Shown here one piece after another: positions 47,681 through 58,819 of a stretch of DNA of 64,000 bases. The notes beneath the pieces were generated by a model. The model searched no databases. It saw only the letters and a list, made by a program, of their open reading frames with translations, and was not told the origin of the DNA. The DNA is from Roridomyces roridus (taxonomy: Eukaryota; Basidiomycota; Agaricomycetes; Agaricales; Mycenaceae), in NCBI GenBank assembly GCA_029378245.1, contig JARKIF010000009.1, positions 930,001 through 994,000 on the forward strand. The letters run 5' to 3'. Each line of letters opens with the position of its first letter. Position 1 is the stretch's first letter. The position numbers and the translations under genes are program-made.

Positions 47681-49073
47681 ATGTCCCAGACTATCACTCT
47701 AACCCAGCAGGCTGAACCAGCAACATTGATTCTCAAGAATCCCGTCCAGCAACCCCCAACGGACGATTATCGTTACTCCCACCTGCTTCCTCATTTCTCG
47801 CAGGACCGTTACCCTCCCCTGACGCCTTTCAATCATACGGATCCCGGACTCCGGGCGCTGGAACACCCCAACCCCCGGGCCTTTCTGCAGAATGCTACGA
47901 GCGTGGTTGAGATTACACCGCGGCTGGGAACCGAAGGTACGTTGTCTTCCCGAACCTTGAAAGTAATCTAATCTGTTCCATCAGTCCACGGTGTCAACTT
48001 GGCTGAGCTAGATTCCGACGCACGCGACGAGGTCGCACTGGAGGTTGGTCGTTCAAGTTCCTCCCAGCAGTTACTTCAACCGGCCTAGGTCGCTCGTCGT
48101 GGTCTTGTGGTCTTCCGCGGCCAGGAGGACTTTATGAATCGAGGCAAGTAGATTTGACACGACCCTCGTCAATCATCTGATTCCCTTGAAGGCCCGGAAT
48201 TCTACAAGAGCTTCGGAGAGCACTTTGGCCGCCTCCACATCCACCCAACCTCTGGCCATCCCGAAGGCTTCCCAGAGATCCACTTGGTCTACAGAGACGC
48301 AAATTCGACGTTCAACTATGAAAGAGACGACGCGATTACCAGCACTGTTTGGCACTCGGATGTATCATACGAGTTGCAGCCGCCGGGTTTGACGACCTTC
48401 TTCCTGCTCTCGCAACCAGCGACTGGCGGGGACACGCTGTTCACCTCTCAGGTCTCCACGCTCAAGAAATTATCGCCCCCCTTCGTTGCGTTCCTACGCA
48501 CGCTGACTGCGGTTCACTCTGGTATCGAGCAGGCAGACTTTTCGCGTTCTGGTAAACGCGGTGCTACAGTCCGTCGCGAACCTGTGGAAAATATTCACCC
48601 AGTCGTGCGGTGCGTGCCTTCGCCGTCATATATTACTATTTGATTTACATTTACATTCCCCAGACGACACCCCGTCACTGGAGAGGAGGCCCTTTACGTG
48701 AACCGGCAGTTCACTCGCAGGATAGTAGGCCTCAAGAGGGAGGAGTCTGAGAACATCCTTCGGTAATTATCGGTCTGATTCTCGCAGTTTCATACTCATA
48801 TATCACCCCGCAGTTTCCTATTTGACCACATCGACAAGAGCGGAGACAACCAAGCGCGTCTCAAGTGGCAACCCGGCACCATCGCGCTGTGGGATAATCG
48901 AATCACTGGTAGGCAACTCATCATGACCGCATCACATTTGCTCAAGTGGCGCGCATGTAGCTCATTCTGCCATTGTTGATTATGCCGATTCAAAGGAGCG
49001 CCGCCACGGAGCGCGCATCACTCCACAAGCCGAAAGACCCCTTCCAGCGCTGGAGGGCTTGAAGCTCGAATGA
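47681..49073 (+). CDS. TauD/TfdA-type Fe(II)/2-oxoglutarate dioxygenase (sulfonate dioxygenase-like)
   Basis: Likely releases sulfite from taurine or other sulfonates, as yeast Jlp1 does. Start ATG 47681 (MSQTITLTQQAEPATLILKN). Family blocks are YPPLTPFNHTDPGLRALEHP, VVEITPRLGTEVHGVNLAEL and RGLVVFRGQEDFMNRGPEFY, then SFGEHFGRLHIHPTSGHPEG. The iron site HxD is in STVWHSDVSYELQPPGLT. RHPVTGEEALYVNRQFTRRI and IDKSGDNQARLKWQPGTIAL then precede WDNRITAHSAIVDYAD, with the third iron ligand His. The 2-oxoglutarate-binding Arg is in RRHGARIT. Seven exons; the last intron (about 48909-48959) is needed to place the distal His. It ends ALEGLKLE. Intact. Confidence 0.93.
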
Positions 49074-49585
49074 ATTCGAAGCAGTAATTTGTATTAACGT
49101 GTAAGAGACAATTCCAGGCGTTGGAGTAGTTCCTGATCGTTGCGCGCGGCCACTGTAAAATCAGGTGGGTCTGAGGAAATCGTCATAGCGGAGACGAGCA
49201 TATGCATCGAACCCAAAGATGTGATTGTTCCACTATGGAGCGCGGCAGACTCATGAAACAGGGTGAACTCGATGCATTACCCCGCGGATACTTTGGAGAC
49301 ACATAGGGACCCTGTTGCGGGGTGACAGAATCAAATTGGTGCCATCGGAGGACGGAGACGGGCAGTGAAAGAACCCATTTTTGGAGTTGGAGCTTTGAAT
49401 TGGATAGGTTACCCGCGCTTCGATGACATCAGTCACTGCGGAGCATTTTCAACCGGTGTTCAGCAACACTCCAAATTGACTATTACACGAGCTCCACAGA
49501 CGCGTATAAAATCCAAAGCACTCTGAGCCATGAACCTCATTCCCCAACCCACCCACCCATTCACACTCACACTCACATTACCACC
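49074..49585. other. Intergenic with TATA box for the small secreted protein
   Basis: No gene in 512 bp. A TATAAA at 49505-49510 stands 76 bp before the ATG at 49586. The leader just upstream of the ATG is rich in CACCCA and CACTCA repeats, as is common before strongly expressed fungal secreted proteins. Confidence 0.6.
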
Positions 49586-50055
49586 ATGAAGTTCTTCGCT
49601 GTTGCCACTGCTCTTTTCGTCGCCTCCGCTGCGGCCCAGAGCCAATCTAGCGCCGCTATCCCTAGCATCCCCATCCCGTACGTCTCTCTCATCTCACCAC
49701 ACAACACAAATATTCATGTTTCTCTAGTTCCGACCCTCTATCCGACCTGTCTTCCATCATCGGATCAGCATCGGGGATCATACCCCCACCCGTCAGCGCC
49801 GCATCATCAGCAGCCGGCGGCTCGGCTGGCTCGGCATCCGGCACCGCATCCGCGCCGCTCAACAGCATCACCGCACCCATCATCCCTCCACTTTCGGCAG
49901 CCTCTTCCGGTGGTGCCAGTGGTGCAAGCGTTGCGGGCTCAGCCACCGAGAGCGCACCCAGCGCCTCAGCCAGTACTGGCGCCGCAACCGGCATGGCAGC
50001 ACAGGGAATGGTGGTCACACTCGGAGCTGGACTCCTCACTGCCCTCCTCCTCTAA
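49586..50055 (+). CDS. Small secreted, probably GPI-anchored, Ser/Ala/Gly-rich protein
   Basis: Two exons. Exon 1 gives a clear signal peptide (MKFFAVATALFVASAAAQSQ). The intron from GTACGT (49679) to TCTAG (49729) brings in SDPLSDLSSIIGSASGIIPP. The mature part is almost only Ser, Ala, Gly, Thr and Pro (AASSGGASGASVAGSATES), typical of heavily O-mannosylated cell-wall proteins. The C terminus is hydrophobic (GMVVTLGAGLLTALLL) after a small-residue stretch, matching a GPI attachment signal. About 140 residues, no cysteine. A TATA box lies upstream. Likely a surface protein; no specific function. Confidence 0.85.
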
Positions 50056-50383
50056 ACCAAGGACACAAGGACATTATTTTATCACATAAATAGCTCACGG
50101 ACTTGAACTTGCATACCACACTACATAGACGCTCGTCGTGTTCCTCGCATTAATACACAAACGTTTCCAAAAACTTTTGAGCCATTGCCTTGGGAACCCG
50201 CCTTCAGGTTGCGCAATACCCAAACGTCGTGGAATTCCATGTGCAAGATAGATAGTACAGTATGATACAGCTGGTATACAAATGTTCGAAAGGTATAGCG
50301 AAAGATGTTGACGAATGAAAACTACCTGGACCAGTTCAGCACAAAAGTAAAGGAAACGACGAGGAACGCACTTGAAATTTAGT
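50056..50383. other. Convergent 3' intergenic region
   Basis: 328 bp between the stop of the GPI-type protein and the stop of the next minus-strand gene. No credible gene; presumably the two 3' UTRs. Confidence 0.5.
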
Positions 50384-52417
50384 CTACGAGCAGACGCGTC
50401 TCTGTACCTCGTCCAGATCAGCCAGCAGTGCCGCCAAGACGTCCCGGTCGCCCTTGATACCATCGAGCTCACTCTCCGCGAAATCACGAACAAACGCCCA
50501 CTGCGTCCCAGCAACCAAGGCAGAGCACTGCGCAGACGCTTTGGCTTTCTGCATCTTGACAGCAGAGTCCACCTCGACGCGTACAGTCTGACGCGCACCC
50601 TGTGACACGGTCACCTGCCGAAGCTGATCTTCCAACAACGCGATATGCGCAGTCCGGTCCTCCTCCGCCCGTTCCCGCATCTCCATCGACCCACGCAACT
50701 GCTCTTCCATATATCCCACCTGGTTCGCCAACTCCTCCGCGTCCTTGGCACGTGCCTGCTTCAAATTGTGTATCTCCTCCTCCATCGCCTGCAGTTGAAA
50801 CAGCCGCTCTTTCGCGATGCTTTCAGCGGACGCCAGCTGCAAACGTAATAAAGTGACTATTGCCGCATCGACGGGAGGTGCGTTGGGATCCTTCGCGTTG
50901 TACCTGGCGGAAGCATTGGCGTGGACAGCGGGTGAGGGTGTCACATCGGGCAGGAGGACTTGTGAAATGGAGCCGTATTCCCCTGGTGAATTAAGGGCAC
51001 TCAGGCAGGGGCTTTCCGGAATATCGAGATGGTGGTTGGGTGAGATGGCTCCTGGCCGGAATGGTGCCGGCATGTCAGACAGCATACTCGCAATCTCGTC
51101 TTCGCCAAGCGTCCTGGATGCCTCGGTGGCAAGTTGCTCCCATGAAAGTATGGAGCCACGGCCAGCTGCACCTGCATTGGCTTGTTGGGGTCGGAGAGAT
51201 GAAGGGCTATCGGAATCTGGGGGTAGGGGAGACAAATACGACATGTTAGCGCGAGATGGTAGCTGTGATCGGGAAGGTGTTTTGGGAGCAATAACTCGGG
51301 AATGGCGACGAGAGTGGTCGACGAAGCGCGGCATCGCCGGCGTCGGAGCGCCAGGCGCTGCAACTGGGGCCAAGAGCATCCCGACATGCTCCTCCTCGCT
51401 GTCTTCCTCTTCACTGTCGCTGCGTTCAGAAATGTGAGACATATTGCCGACCTCGCTGGTCTCCACCGGGGCCTTGGATTGCGGTTGTACCTTCCTCGAA
51501 TGCTTGGCCAGCGGAGATTCAGAGTGGCTTCGCTGGGGCGAATCACGAAGCGGGGTTGACTGGGTGCTCGGACCTTTATTTGGCCGCCGAATCCCAACTG
51601 GCGCCTTGGGTGGCGACTTGGGTGTGCGTGGAGTGAAAGAACTGGAAGACGACGCCGAGGACGACGGTCGGGGGATAGTAGGCTGGGAGGAAGCCACCGT
51701 CTTGACCGTTTTGGCAGGCCTTGTAGGAGAGGCTCTGCCTTTGCTGGAAGAGGACGGCGTGGGCTTGGTCTTGGCAGAATCTGCGGCTGGGCTAGCGGCA
51801 TTGAGAACCTTGAACGCAGCTCGTTGAGGAAGAGGGCTAATTGGCCGCATGGACCGCTCCTGGGGAGATTCCTTGGAGGGTCGTCGAGCAGGGGATTCTT
51901 CCTCGTCTTTTTCGTCATCCGAAGTGCTCAGACGACGCCGAATGCCGGCTCTGGCGGGGGATGGGGGCTTCGCAGGGTCCCCTACGATGGACTTTGGGCG
52001 ATATTTGGGAAGAGCTGATACTCCCGTCCGGGGTCTCAGTGAGGCAGAGCGAACAACCGTCGCACCAGTGGCGTCTGCAGGTTTCGTGGGCTGCTCGTCT
52101 AGAGACAGTTTGGCTGTTGCAACCGACAATGACCTCCGGCTCTGGGTGATCGTTTTGGAGTCTGGAGTCATCGTGCGACGCGGTGGCCTGGTCAAGTCGC
52201 CCATTGACGCGCGAGGCGCCGAAGGCTTCGCGCTGACAGTCGCACTAAGACGACGAGAACTGGCGTCCTTCGCGCCCTTCTTGGTGCCCTTCTCCTCTCG
52301 TGAATCTTTATTGATTACGTCTACCAGAGCCTTGCCCGCGAGACCTAGCGATTGACGGATAGAACTCCTAGTGCTAGGTTTGGACGGAGTGCTGCTGGAA
52401 CCGGGTTGGGCGGGCAT
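50384..52417 (-). CDS. Ser/Pro/Arg-rich protein with C-terminal coiled coil, unknown function
   Basis: One long exon of 677 residues from ATG 52417 (MPAQPGSSSTPSKPSTRSSI) to TAG at 50384. The first 500 residues are disordered, basic and rich in Ser/Thr-Pro and Ser-Arg sites (SPARRPSKESPQERSMRPIS, PKSPPKAPVGIRRPNKGPS), with an acidic patch (SDSEEEDSEEEHVG). The last 150 form a coiled coil (LQLASAESIAKERLFQLQAM, EEEIHNLKQARAKDAEELAN, VGYMEEQLRGSMEMRERAEE). The layout recalls cytoskeletal or microtubule-associated adaptors, and the many Ser-Pro sites suggest CDK or MAPK control. I recognise no named family. Confidence 0.8.
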   Translation of the reverse strand: MPAQPGSSSTPSKPSTRSSIRQSLGLAGKALVDVINKDSREEKGTKKGAKDASSRRLSATVSAKPSAPRASMGDLTRPPRRTMTPDSKTITQSRRSLSVATAKLSLDEQPTKPADATGATVVRSASLRPRTGVSALPKYRPKSIVGDPAKPPSPARAGIRRRLSTSDDEKDEEESPARRPSKESPQERSMRPISPLPQRAAFKVLNAASPAADSAKTKPTPSSSSKGRASPTRPAKTVKTVASSQPTIPRPSSSASSSSSFTPRTPKSPPKAPVGIRRPNKGPSTQSTPLRDSPQRSHSESPLAKHSRKVQPQSKAPVETSEVGNMSHISERSDSEEEDSEEEHVGMLLAPVAAPGAPTPAMPRFVDHSRRHSRVIAPKTPSRSQLPSRANMSYLSPLPPDSDSPSSLRPQQANAGAAGRGSILSWEQLATEASRTLGEDEIASMLSDMPAPFRPGAISPNHHLDIPESPCLSALNSPGEYGSISQVLLPDVTPSPAVHANASARYNAKDPNAPPVDAAIVTLLRLQLASAESIAKERLFQLQAMEEEIHNLKQARAKDAEELANQVGYMEEQLRGSMEMRERAEEDRTAHIALLEDQLRQVTVSQGARQTVRVEVDSAVKMQKAKASAQCSALVAGTQWAFVRDFAESELDGIKGDRDVLAALLADLDEVQRRVCS

Positions 52418-52601
52418 GGTGAAGGGAAGGGAAGGAAGTGGTCGAGAACAACTGCTGGCTGTGGTCGTCCCGCGATCTCGACGTATGGGCTCTCAAAGGA
52501 GCCCTCAACAGTGGTCAAGTTGAAAATGGATGTTGGTTGTGATCTTACGGCATTGGGCGCGGAGGCAGTTGTGATCCAGCCAAACATTGAATTGCTAACA
52601 G

Positions 52602-54370
52602 CTACCACATGAAGCGTCCTACACCCTCGCGGGGCATGTACAGAAATACCCACATCGTCGCCGCGTTGATAGCAGCATACCACGAACCCTCGATGGCGAG
52701 TGACCAAGCAGGAACGTCAGACACTTGGGCCCTCGACAGAATGTAAGGGATGAGGAAGTACCGAGGCTCTAGAAGAGGTGTGGGAAGTAGGGTAGGAAGA
52801 ATGAATACGGGTAGCAGGATCGTCTGAAGCATCGTCTGCTTTACACCTATAATTCGCACACGTCATGGGCAGCACTTGGGCGTTTAGCGCATTGCACTCA
52901 CCGACACGAAGAAACCACGCCCAACCACAGGCGATGTAGATCGGAACAAGGAGGTAAGGAGCAGGGTTGCGCATGTACACGCGGTGCCAGACGTAAAACG
53001 TGTAATGGCGGTTGTCGGAGAGCAGGAAGGGATGGTGAATTCTAGGAAGGAACGTCAAGCAAGGATCTCACAAGAACAGGAAGAACCACAAACGTATAAA
53101 GATGTACAGTAGCTCCCATAATTAATGTAATCAATGTGGTCGCGAGGATGCGTCTAGAGATGCGCGTCAGCTCGAAGCGTTAATGGTAAAATTATTTGTA
53201 CAATTTACCACCGAACATTCTTTGCCATATATCGCCAACGAGCCCAACAACACCTCCTTCTCCGCTGATAAGGACCGGCCATCCAAAGGCCGTGGAGAAG
53301 GCGATGAAATAGTACAGTTGCGGGACATGGAGGACCGGAATGTGATTCGACTTGTCACCTGAAAGAAAGTCTGAGGTTCGGGGTTTGAAAACGCGAAATT
53401 CCTTACCCAGCACGATTCCCCCATTCCATACAACGAAAGCACCGAATAAACCGACCACTAGAGCATACGGTGCAAATGGCGGGAGAATGTCCAGTATGAC
53501 TGAAGGCAGACTCTGAACGGCCAGCACCAAGTCGCCTGCAGGGGCCAATGAGTGTCCGGAACGTACTCGAGTAATTCATATGTACCCAGACTCGCGGTCA
53601 GGGCCGGAGGATCATGCAGCCGGCCAACTGGCTTTGCACCGGGCAACGGACGTCTAAACTGCAGGTACAGGAGTTGGCTCAATGCATACGCATAGAGAAC
53701 CCAGATCACATTCGTTTGTCGGAATGTGCAGCTTATTAAACCTAACTAGCATCATTCAGCGCTCGTTGCACGAGGTGCGGCAAAGAGACATACCAAACCA
53801 GCCAACCAATGGTCATTTTGCATTGCAGCAACAACCGTGCCGACCACAAATAGCAGACTCGGGACTTCGGTGTAGTACAGGAATCCAAAGAACCACGCTA
53901 TAGGAAAAGCAGAGACCACAATGGCGTCGAGATTTGGCGCGAGTATTTGAGATGGCGGTCGTTCCCGTTGATAGAAACACAGCAAGCGTGTTAGGACGAG
54001 GGGAAGTGCGAGCAGCGGAAGAAGAGTGGTCAGCCGCAACATTGGAACATTGCATTTTAGCATGAAAGCTTGTTTCAGAACAAAGCTCATAAGATAGCTA
54101 TAAACGCGTGAATTAGACATTGGTTGAAGACGGAATCCACGCACAGTCCCGGGGGAGTTGTAATCTTTGGATCCCAGACGTCAAATTCGCCTCTGCAATA
54201 CGCCTGGGCCTGGGGAATGTGGAAGGGCTCATCCTAGTTGCCAGCGCGTCAACACGGCGCGTCTCGGTCAGAACGCCTGGTACCATGTATGGGTCCGGAA
54301 CGACCGAATTGAATTCCTTCAAGAGAGAAATGCAAATGCCAACGAATCCAGCGTAAGCTGCTACCGCCAT
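52602..54370 (-). CDS. ALG10: Dolichyl-P-Glc alpha-1,2-glucosyltransferase ALG10/DIE2
   Basis: Adds the last glucose to the lipid-linked oligosaccharide in the ER lumen. Start ATG 54370 ([20 protein letters not shown]). The catalytic N terminus is [20 protein letters not shown], then [18 protein letters not shown]; both pieces need introns (54228-54281 and about 54085-54146). The acidic D-E after PDPYM is the family hallmark. Many TM segments follow ([58 protein letters not shown]). The C terminus includes [20 protein letters not shown], close to the family EPRYF motif, and ends GVGRFMW at 52602. About eight introns. Intact. Confidence 0.92.
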
Positions 54371-54671
54371 TATGGGAAGAGAGAGGCTCGGAGATGGTGG
54401 CCGATGGCATCAAATTGATCCAAGAACGAAATACAACATTTTTCTACTCAATCCGACTCCTCCCACTGAATTTTAGCAAAGAAACTGCTGTTCGAGTTGT
54501 TGCGTCGAACAACGTCAGAATCAGAGTCGACTTCTCTCCTGCGGTCAAATTAGCACTCGTTAGAAGACTGCGAGCGATCTACCTTTCCCACTGCTGGTAT
54601 TGAGGGACGTCGAGCACGAACTTTACGTCCCTAGAACCTGGTGAGAAGAGGGCGACGAAAGTATAAGATGT

Positions 54672-55095
54672 TTACCGAGGTAGGGCGGTAGCTCGAGGGA
54701 AAGAAGGGTCGTTGTTGCGACTACGTGTGGCTTAGAGTGCGGAAAGATGTACAAAGAGGAGTTGCATACCGTTTCCGATCCTCCCATTGGTCTTGCGCGA
54801 ATATGCTGGTCGTGGTGTCTGCGGGAGCGGGCTGGTCTCTGCGTGCGTACGCGTCTTGTCGGGTTTCGGGGGCATGAGTCGACTCAGATCCTTGACCAGC
54901 TCTGTTGTTGTTGTTCAAACATGTACACGAATTGAATGCGAAGAAAGCCTACTGCGTTGGTGATGCTTGCGAAGCGTCAACGTCCACGGACGACAGAGGA
55001 GGAGACTACTCACGAAAGGTAGTAGAAAAGGGGAGCGCGACAGTAAAGCCGGCAAAGAGGATGAAGAACAACTTGAAGACAGTGACGCCAGGCAT
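54672..55095 (-). CDS. Small secreted protein with dibasic sites, divergent from the UstYa-like gene
   Basis: Start ATG 55095. Exon 1 is a signal peptide (MPGVTVFKLFFILFAGFTVA, then LPFSTTF) ending at a GTGAGT donor. The likely exon 2 reads GQGSESTHAPETRQDAYARR and DQPAPADTTTSIFAQDQWED, RKR. A second intron (GTATGC to ACGTAG) gives a short end NNDPSFPRATALPR at 54672; reading through gives an alternative end near 54721. About 85-90 residues, no cysteine. RR and RKRR sites could be Kex2 sites. The acceptor of intron 1 is ambiguous, so the first residues of exon 2 are uncertain. Upstream 54371-54671 holds no gene I can see. Confidence 0.55.
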
Positions 55096-55676
55096 GGTAA
55101 GTGGGACAACAGAAATTCGGCAAGGGATGCTTTTTATTCGCAACGGCCAGGTGAGCTCCTTCGCTTGAGAAGCAGTGCGATCGCTTCGAGATGGCGAGAC
55201 TCGTAAACGAGGCGTCGATTCCGCAAAAAAAGATAATAGATGGGCCGCGGCGGCGGAGACCAGTGCGATATACAACTGAATAGCGCTAATCGAACCCGAG
55301 TACCACCCGAGCAATCCCAGAGCTTAATTGTTGAAAACATGGGCGGATGAGAGGAAGTCGGAAGGAAGGAAAGGAAGGAATGAATACACGGCACGGTCAC
55401 GCTCAAAGAAGCCAAACACGCCTCATCACTTTCAGCTCTTGTGCTGCTCTCCTTCGCTTTCATCTCGCTTCTTCACAGCCCCGCTGGATCCACATCCGTA
55501 CGATACGGTCCGATTGCCATTCCTAATTTTCGGTGCGGTTCTTTTAGGCTTCACAGATTTCCGCGGTAGTTTCTCTTGCTGCTCCAAAGAAGAATTATGG
55601 AGCTTCGATTATGCCTCGCGGCGCGGCGGCCCACTTCGACTCATTTCAGGAGCCGTCTTGACTTTGCCATACCTTG

Positions 55677-56578
55677 ATGAAGTACCAAGCTCTCAGACAC
55701 ACTCCGCAGCTCCAATTTCATGTTTCTTTGCAACTCGCATGCCTTTTGTCCATCCTGGCAGTCGTCTCCGTCCTGTTGAATCTCGCAACGCTCTACATCT
55801 GGGTCTGTTTGAATGCTGCTTCCAACCCGCTCTTTCCGCAGGCGGTATATTGTTTGTCGGGCCTCTGTCCCCCATTTTCGTTCATTGACTTTGGCCAGCG
55901 CCAGCCCAGGATGTGCTACGATACAACGCGGTCAAGTTTCACAGCGGATTTGGGTCCGACGTGGAGATATACGACCAACCTCCGTCGGACCAAGTCGACA
56001 AGGCTTGGGAGGGCCTCTATGAGTGTAGGTCGACCCAAACGCATCTTCCCTGATTCATCCAACTGTTCATCTAGTCGCTTACTCGAAAATTCCGCGACAT
56101 CAGGCGTTACTTCTGGTCAACAAGACCTACCCGATTCTAGGCGACAGCCCTTCAACATACATGCTAGCTTTAGACGTCTTTCACGAACTTCACTGTCTGG
56201 TGAGTTGCGTGCACAAGCTTCTTGAACGCATCTCATTGTTCAGGACGAGATACGCAAGGCCATGTACCAATACTATTACCCTCCTTCGCCCGAAGGCATC
56301 AATTCTACTCACATGCGTCACTGTCTGTCGAGCTTGAGACAGTCGATAATGTGTTCGTCTGATATATCACCAGTCGTAAGTCCGTGTGCGAGTTTGTCCA
56401 ACTCCTGACCGAGTTTCTCTGTCAGGTCTGGCAGTGGTCTGAAAAATCTCATGCGGCCAAGGAAAGAGCGGATGTTTTGCACACTTGTCGAGATTTTTCG
56501 CTGATCCAGCAATGGAGCCGGGAGCACTTCGCGGGGCCTATGCAGAATATGTCGATTTTTATTCCGGACGATATCTAG
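55677..56578 (+). CDS. DUF3328/UstYa-like oxidase
   Basis: Family involved in oxidative cyclisation or modification of ribosomally made peptides (ustiloxin, cyclochlorotine and relatives) and other fungal metabolites. Start ATG 55677 (MKYQALRHTPQLQFHVSLQL), then a single membrane anchor (ACLLSILAVVSVLLNLATLY). Exons 55677-55844, 55910-56024, 56075-56199, 56244 onward, and a last one after an intron near 56377-56426. The two hallmark HxxHC motifs are present: LALDVFHELHCLDEIRKAMY, and STHMRHCLSSLRQSIMCSSD with the downstream C..D. The C-terminal segment is VWQWSEKSHAAKERADVLHT, CRDFSLIQQWS. About 230 residues, normal length, all hallmark residues present. Transcribed away from the small secreted gene at 54672-55095. 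Confidence 0.9.
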
Positions 56579-56836
56579 TCCAATTTTGAATCCGATTCTT
56601 ACGGACTACTCTCTGCCTTGCGGCCCTTGCCCGCCCTAATCGGCAGGCTCGTTGGCCGACCTAGTCAGATGATTGTTCATGAAAGCCAATGCGTCTGCAC
56701 CAGAGAATTAGTCGAAAACGAGGCTGATCGAGTTGGCCGAATTTGGAGAGTCTCGGCAACCAGCCGGCCCGGCGCGATTGCATTGAATCCTTTCCACTTG
56801 CCCTTATCTCTCTGCTGAAATAAATGCGATTATGGC

Positions 56837-57585
56837 CTACTTTCTACTGGACAGAACGAAAACCGGAAACTCTCCGAAGGGCCCCGACATGATGGTCTTC
56901 CCTCTAACCTCAAAGCCCATGTGCCGATAAATATTGACCTGCATTTCTTTGAGAGATTTGGACTTTACCTGCCAAGGGAACGACGCACATTCAACTCGTT
57001 GGTTGCAGCAAGGGTGATTTCGGCGTCGTGGGCTCGAATAGCATCGATGATGGCTCTCGCCACCCCTCGTCGTCGGTACCCTTGCGGATCAACTGCCAAC
57101 AAGCTGAGATACCAAGAATCGAGCTTTCCCCGGGGTCCAAGGAGTTCTTCTGTCAGTTTCGCAAACTCTGGACCGTACTAAGCACCCAAGAATCAGAATG
57201 CGGCGCGCCAGAGGCGTCAAGTCGCTTGCCACTGTTCTGTGCCAGTCCTGCCCCTCGGGCGACAACTTGGAGATGAAGACACGCAGATGGCGTTTCTGCT
57301 CCTCCCTGAGATATTATTCAGGGACAGGCAGCCGCCAGGAAAAGTATAATCAACTGACGTGCTGAAAGGGAGTGCGTAGTGAAATGTTAGAACTCCGATC
57401 ATTTCGCATTTCCATATCGGGCTTATCAAAACTGCTATCTCCTCTTGATCTCCTCTCTCCAACCTCTTCTCTCCTTGGGTCCCGATTCTCAGTGCCTCCC
57501 ACTGTTTGTGACCCCCTCCTGGCGCAACTTTAAGACATTTCACACGGCCTTCTAATTGAAAACGGTCTCGCCATGCAAGTATCAT
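56837..57585 (-). CDS. GNAT-family N-acetyltransferase, 5' part uncertain
   Basis: The C-terminal half is clear: YGPEFAKLTEELLGPRGKLD, SWYLSLLAVDPQGYRRRGVA (acetyl-CoA loop, with RRRGV in place of the usual QGKGIG), RAIIDAIRAHDAEITLAATN, and after an intron NIYRHMGFEVRGKTIMSGP, ending FVLSSRK at 56837. A preceding exon (REEQKRHLRVFISKLSPEGQ) is joined by an intron ending TGCTTAG near 57180. The start is not secure: ATG 57585 (MILAWRDRFQLEGRVKCLKV) is the best candidate, but earlier exons towards 57830 are possible. Substrate unknown. The RRRG loop may lower acetyl-CoA binding. Confidence 0.6.
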
Positions 57586-57705
57586 ATCGAGCCGGCCGAA
57601 TCGGTGCACACGAGTCGTGATGGTTGGTTTGAAGGGCTGAAATCGAGAAGGGGAACAGGACTCAGAGGTTGCTCGGAGGGACTATAAGCATATGGAGCGA
57701 GGAGA

Positions 57706-58170
57706 ATGTCGGGGCGGGAAAATGGCAGAGTACTGGTGCGTTCCTCTCCTCCGTCGTCTTGGGACTTCTCTTCACCAACCGATCCAATGCTTACACATCG
57801 CTCCCCCCATCTAGCCGGTGAGGTTGCCACCTACCTCGGCAAGGTCCTCTCACTCACAAGCCCTCACCTATCTCTCCCTGCCCCGCACCGTTGGCTCCCC
57901 GACGCCCACTCCCCGCACTACGAGTCCACCGCTCCCGAAGCTCCCTCGCGACCGCCAATCGTGAAGGGGACTCGGTCTCCTGTCGTGCCCGCCGGTATCG
58001 AGCCCTCGAAGCAACGCCTCGTACTGACTACAATAGCGGCGGCCCGGGGTGCTCGCGAGTCGCTGCTCCGAGAGCGACCTGTCAATGATCCCCTGTCTTC
58101 TTCGGCAAACATTGCGTCTATTGACATTGCTTCAAATTTTTGTGTTCTAGGCACTCTCTGCGATGACTAG
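57706..58170 (+). CDS. Doubtful 154-codon frame
   Basis: ATG-initiated frame (MSGRENGRVLVRSSPPSSWD) ending at 58170, Ser/Pro/Ala/Arg-rich, with no domain, signal peptide or splice pattern. It overlaps possible upstream exons of the GNAT gene on the other strand. Listed because nothing else explains the stretch; probably not a real gene. Confidence 0.2.
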   Translation: MSGRENGRVLVRSSPPSSWDFSSPTDPMLTHRSPHLAGEVATYLGKVLSLTSPHLSLPAPHRWLPDAHSPHYESTAPEAPSRPPIVKGTRSPVVPAGIEPSKQRLVLTTIAAARGARESLLRERPVNDPLSSSANIASIDIASNFCVLGTLCDD

Positions 58171-58819
58171 ACAATCCGAACGGCCCTCGCATGTTCTGTT
58201 TCGTGCACGAACGCGCCCGATATAAATAGTTTATCTAACCGAAATGAAGGGAGATTTGATCGGAGTGGTAACAATGCACTCAAGACTGGCTGAAAGGCTC
58301 GGCGCCAGGAGGCCACCACAAGGCCATGCCTCGGATCACGTTGCCGTCATTGCCCGCCTCTGTCGCAACACAGATCTTGCCGCCGAGTGCTCCAGCTCGC
58401 AAACTTGCGCAGAAAAAGTCGTTCAAGAGGCCTACGTCGCCACCAGCCAGAGTCTTGACAGAGATTTCTTCTTTACGACCAAGTCAAGTCGGGTTTATCG
58501 TGATCCAGCCGCGGAGAGCACCTTGATTGTACGCTCTCAAACAAAGTTTGACCATCTCGTCGATTTCTGTGCCTGAGACAATTGAGGAGGAGGCAGCTAC
58601 CTCTGCTTGGAGACTGCATACCGCTAGGATTTTCCAGCATGTGGATGGCAAAGGACATGGTTGAAACGGGAATGGAAAGTAACTAAATTGGCGACCATGA
58701 GGATTAGAAGCATTTTTTCAGGCCCCGAAAAAGCATCGGGTTCCCTAACCCGAAGAAGCGAGAGCTGCACTTAAGTGCTCATCAGCTTTCATCCTCCCTT
58801 CAATTCCACAACCTCCACC
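58171..58819. other. Intergenic, no gene seen
   Basis: 649 bp upstream of the 7TM gene. A 110-codon frame at 58244-58576 has no recognisable content and I do not call it. A GATATAAATAG element at 58219 is too far from the 7TM start to be its TATA box. Confidence 0.45.

Noticed and set aside
55328..55888. 186-codon plus-strand frame upstream of the UstYa-like start
   Set aside because: It is out of frame with the UstYa-like exons, lacks any domain and runs across the divergent promoter.
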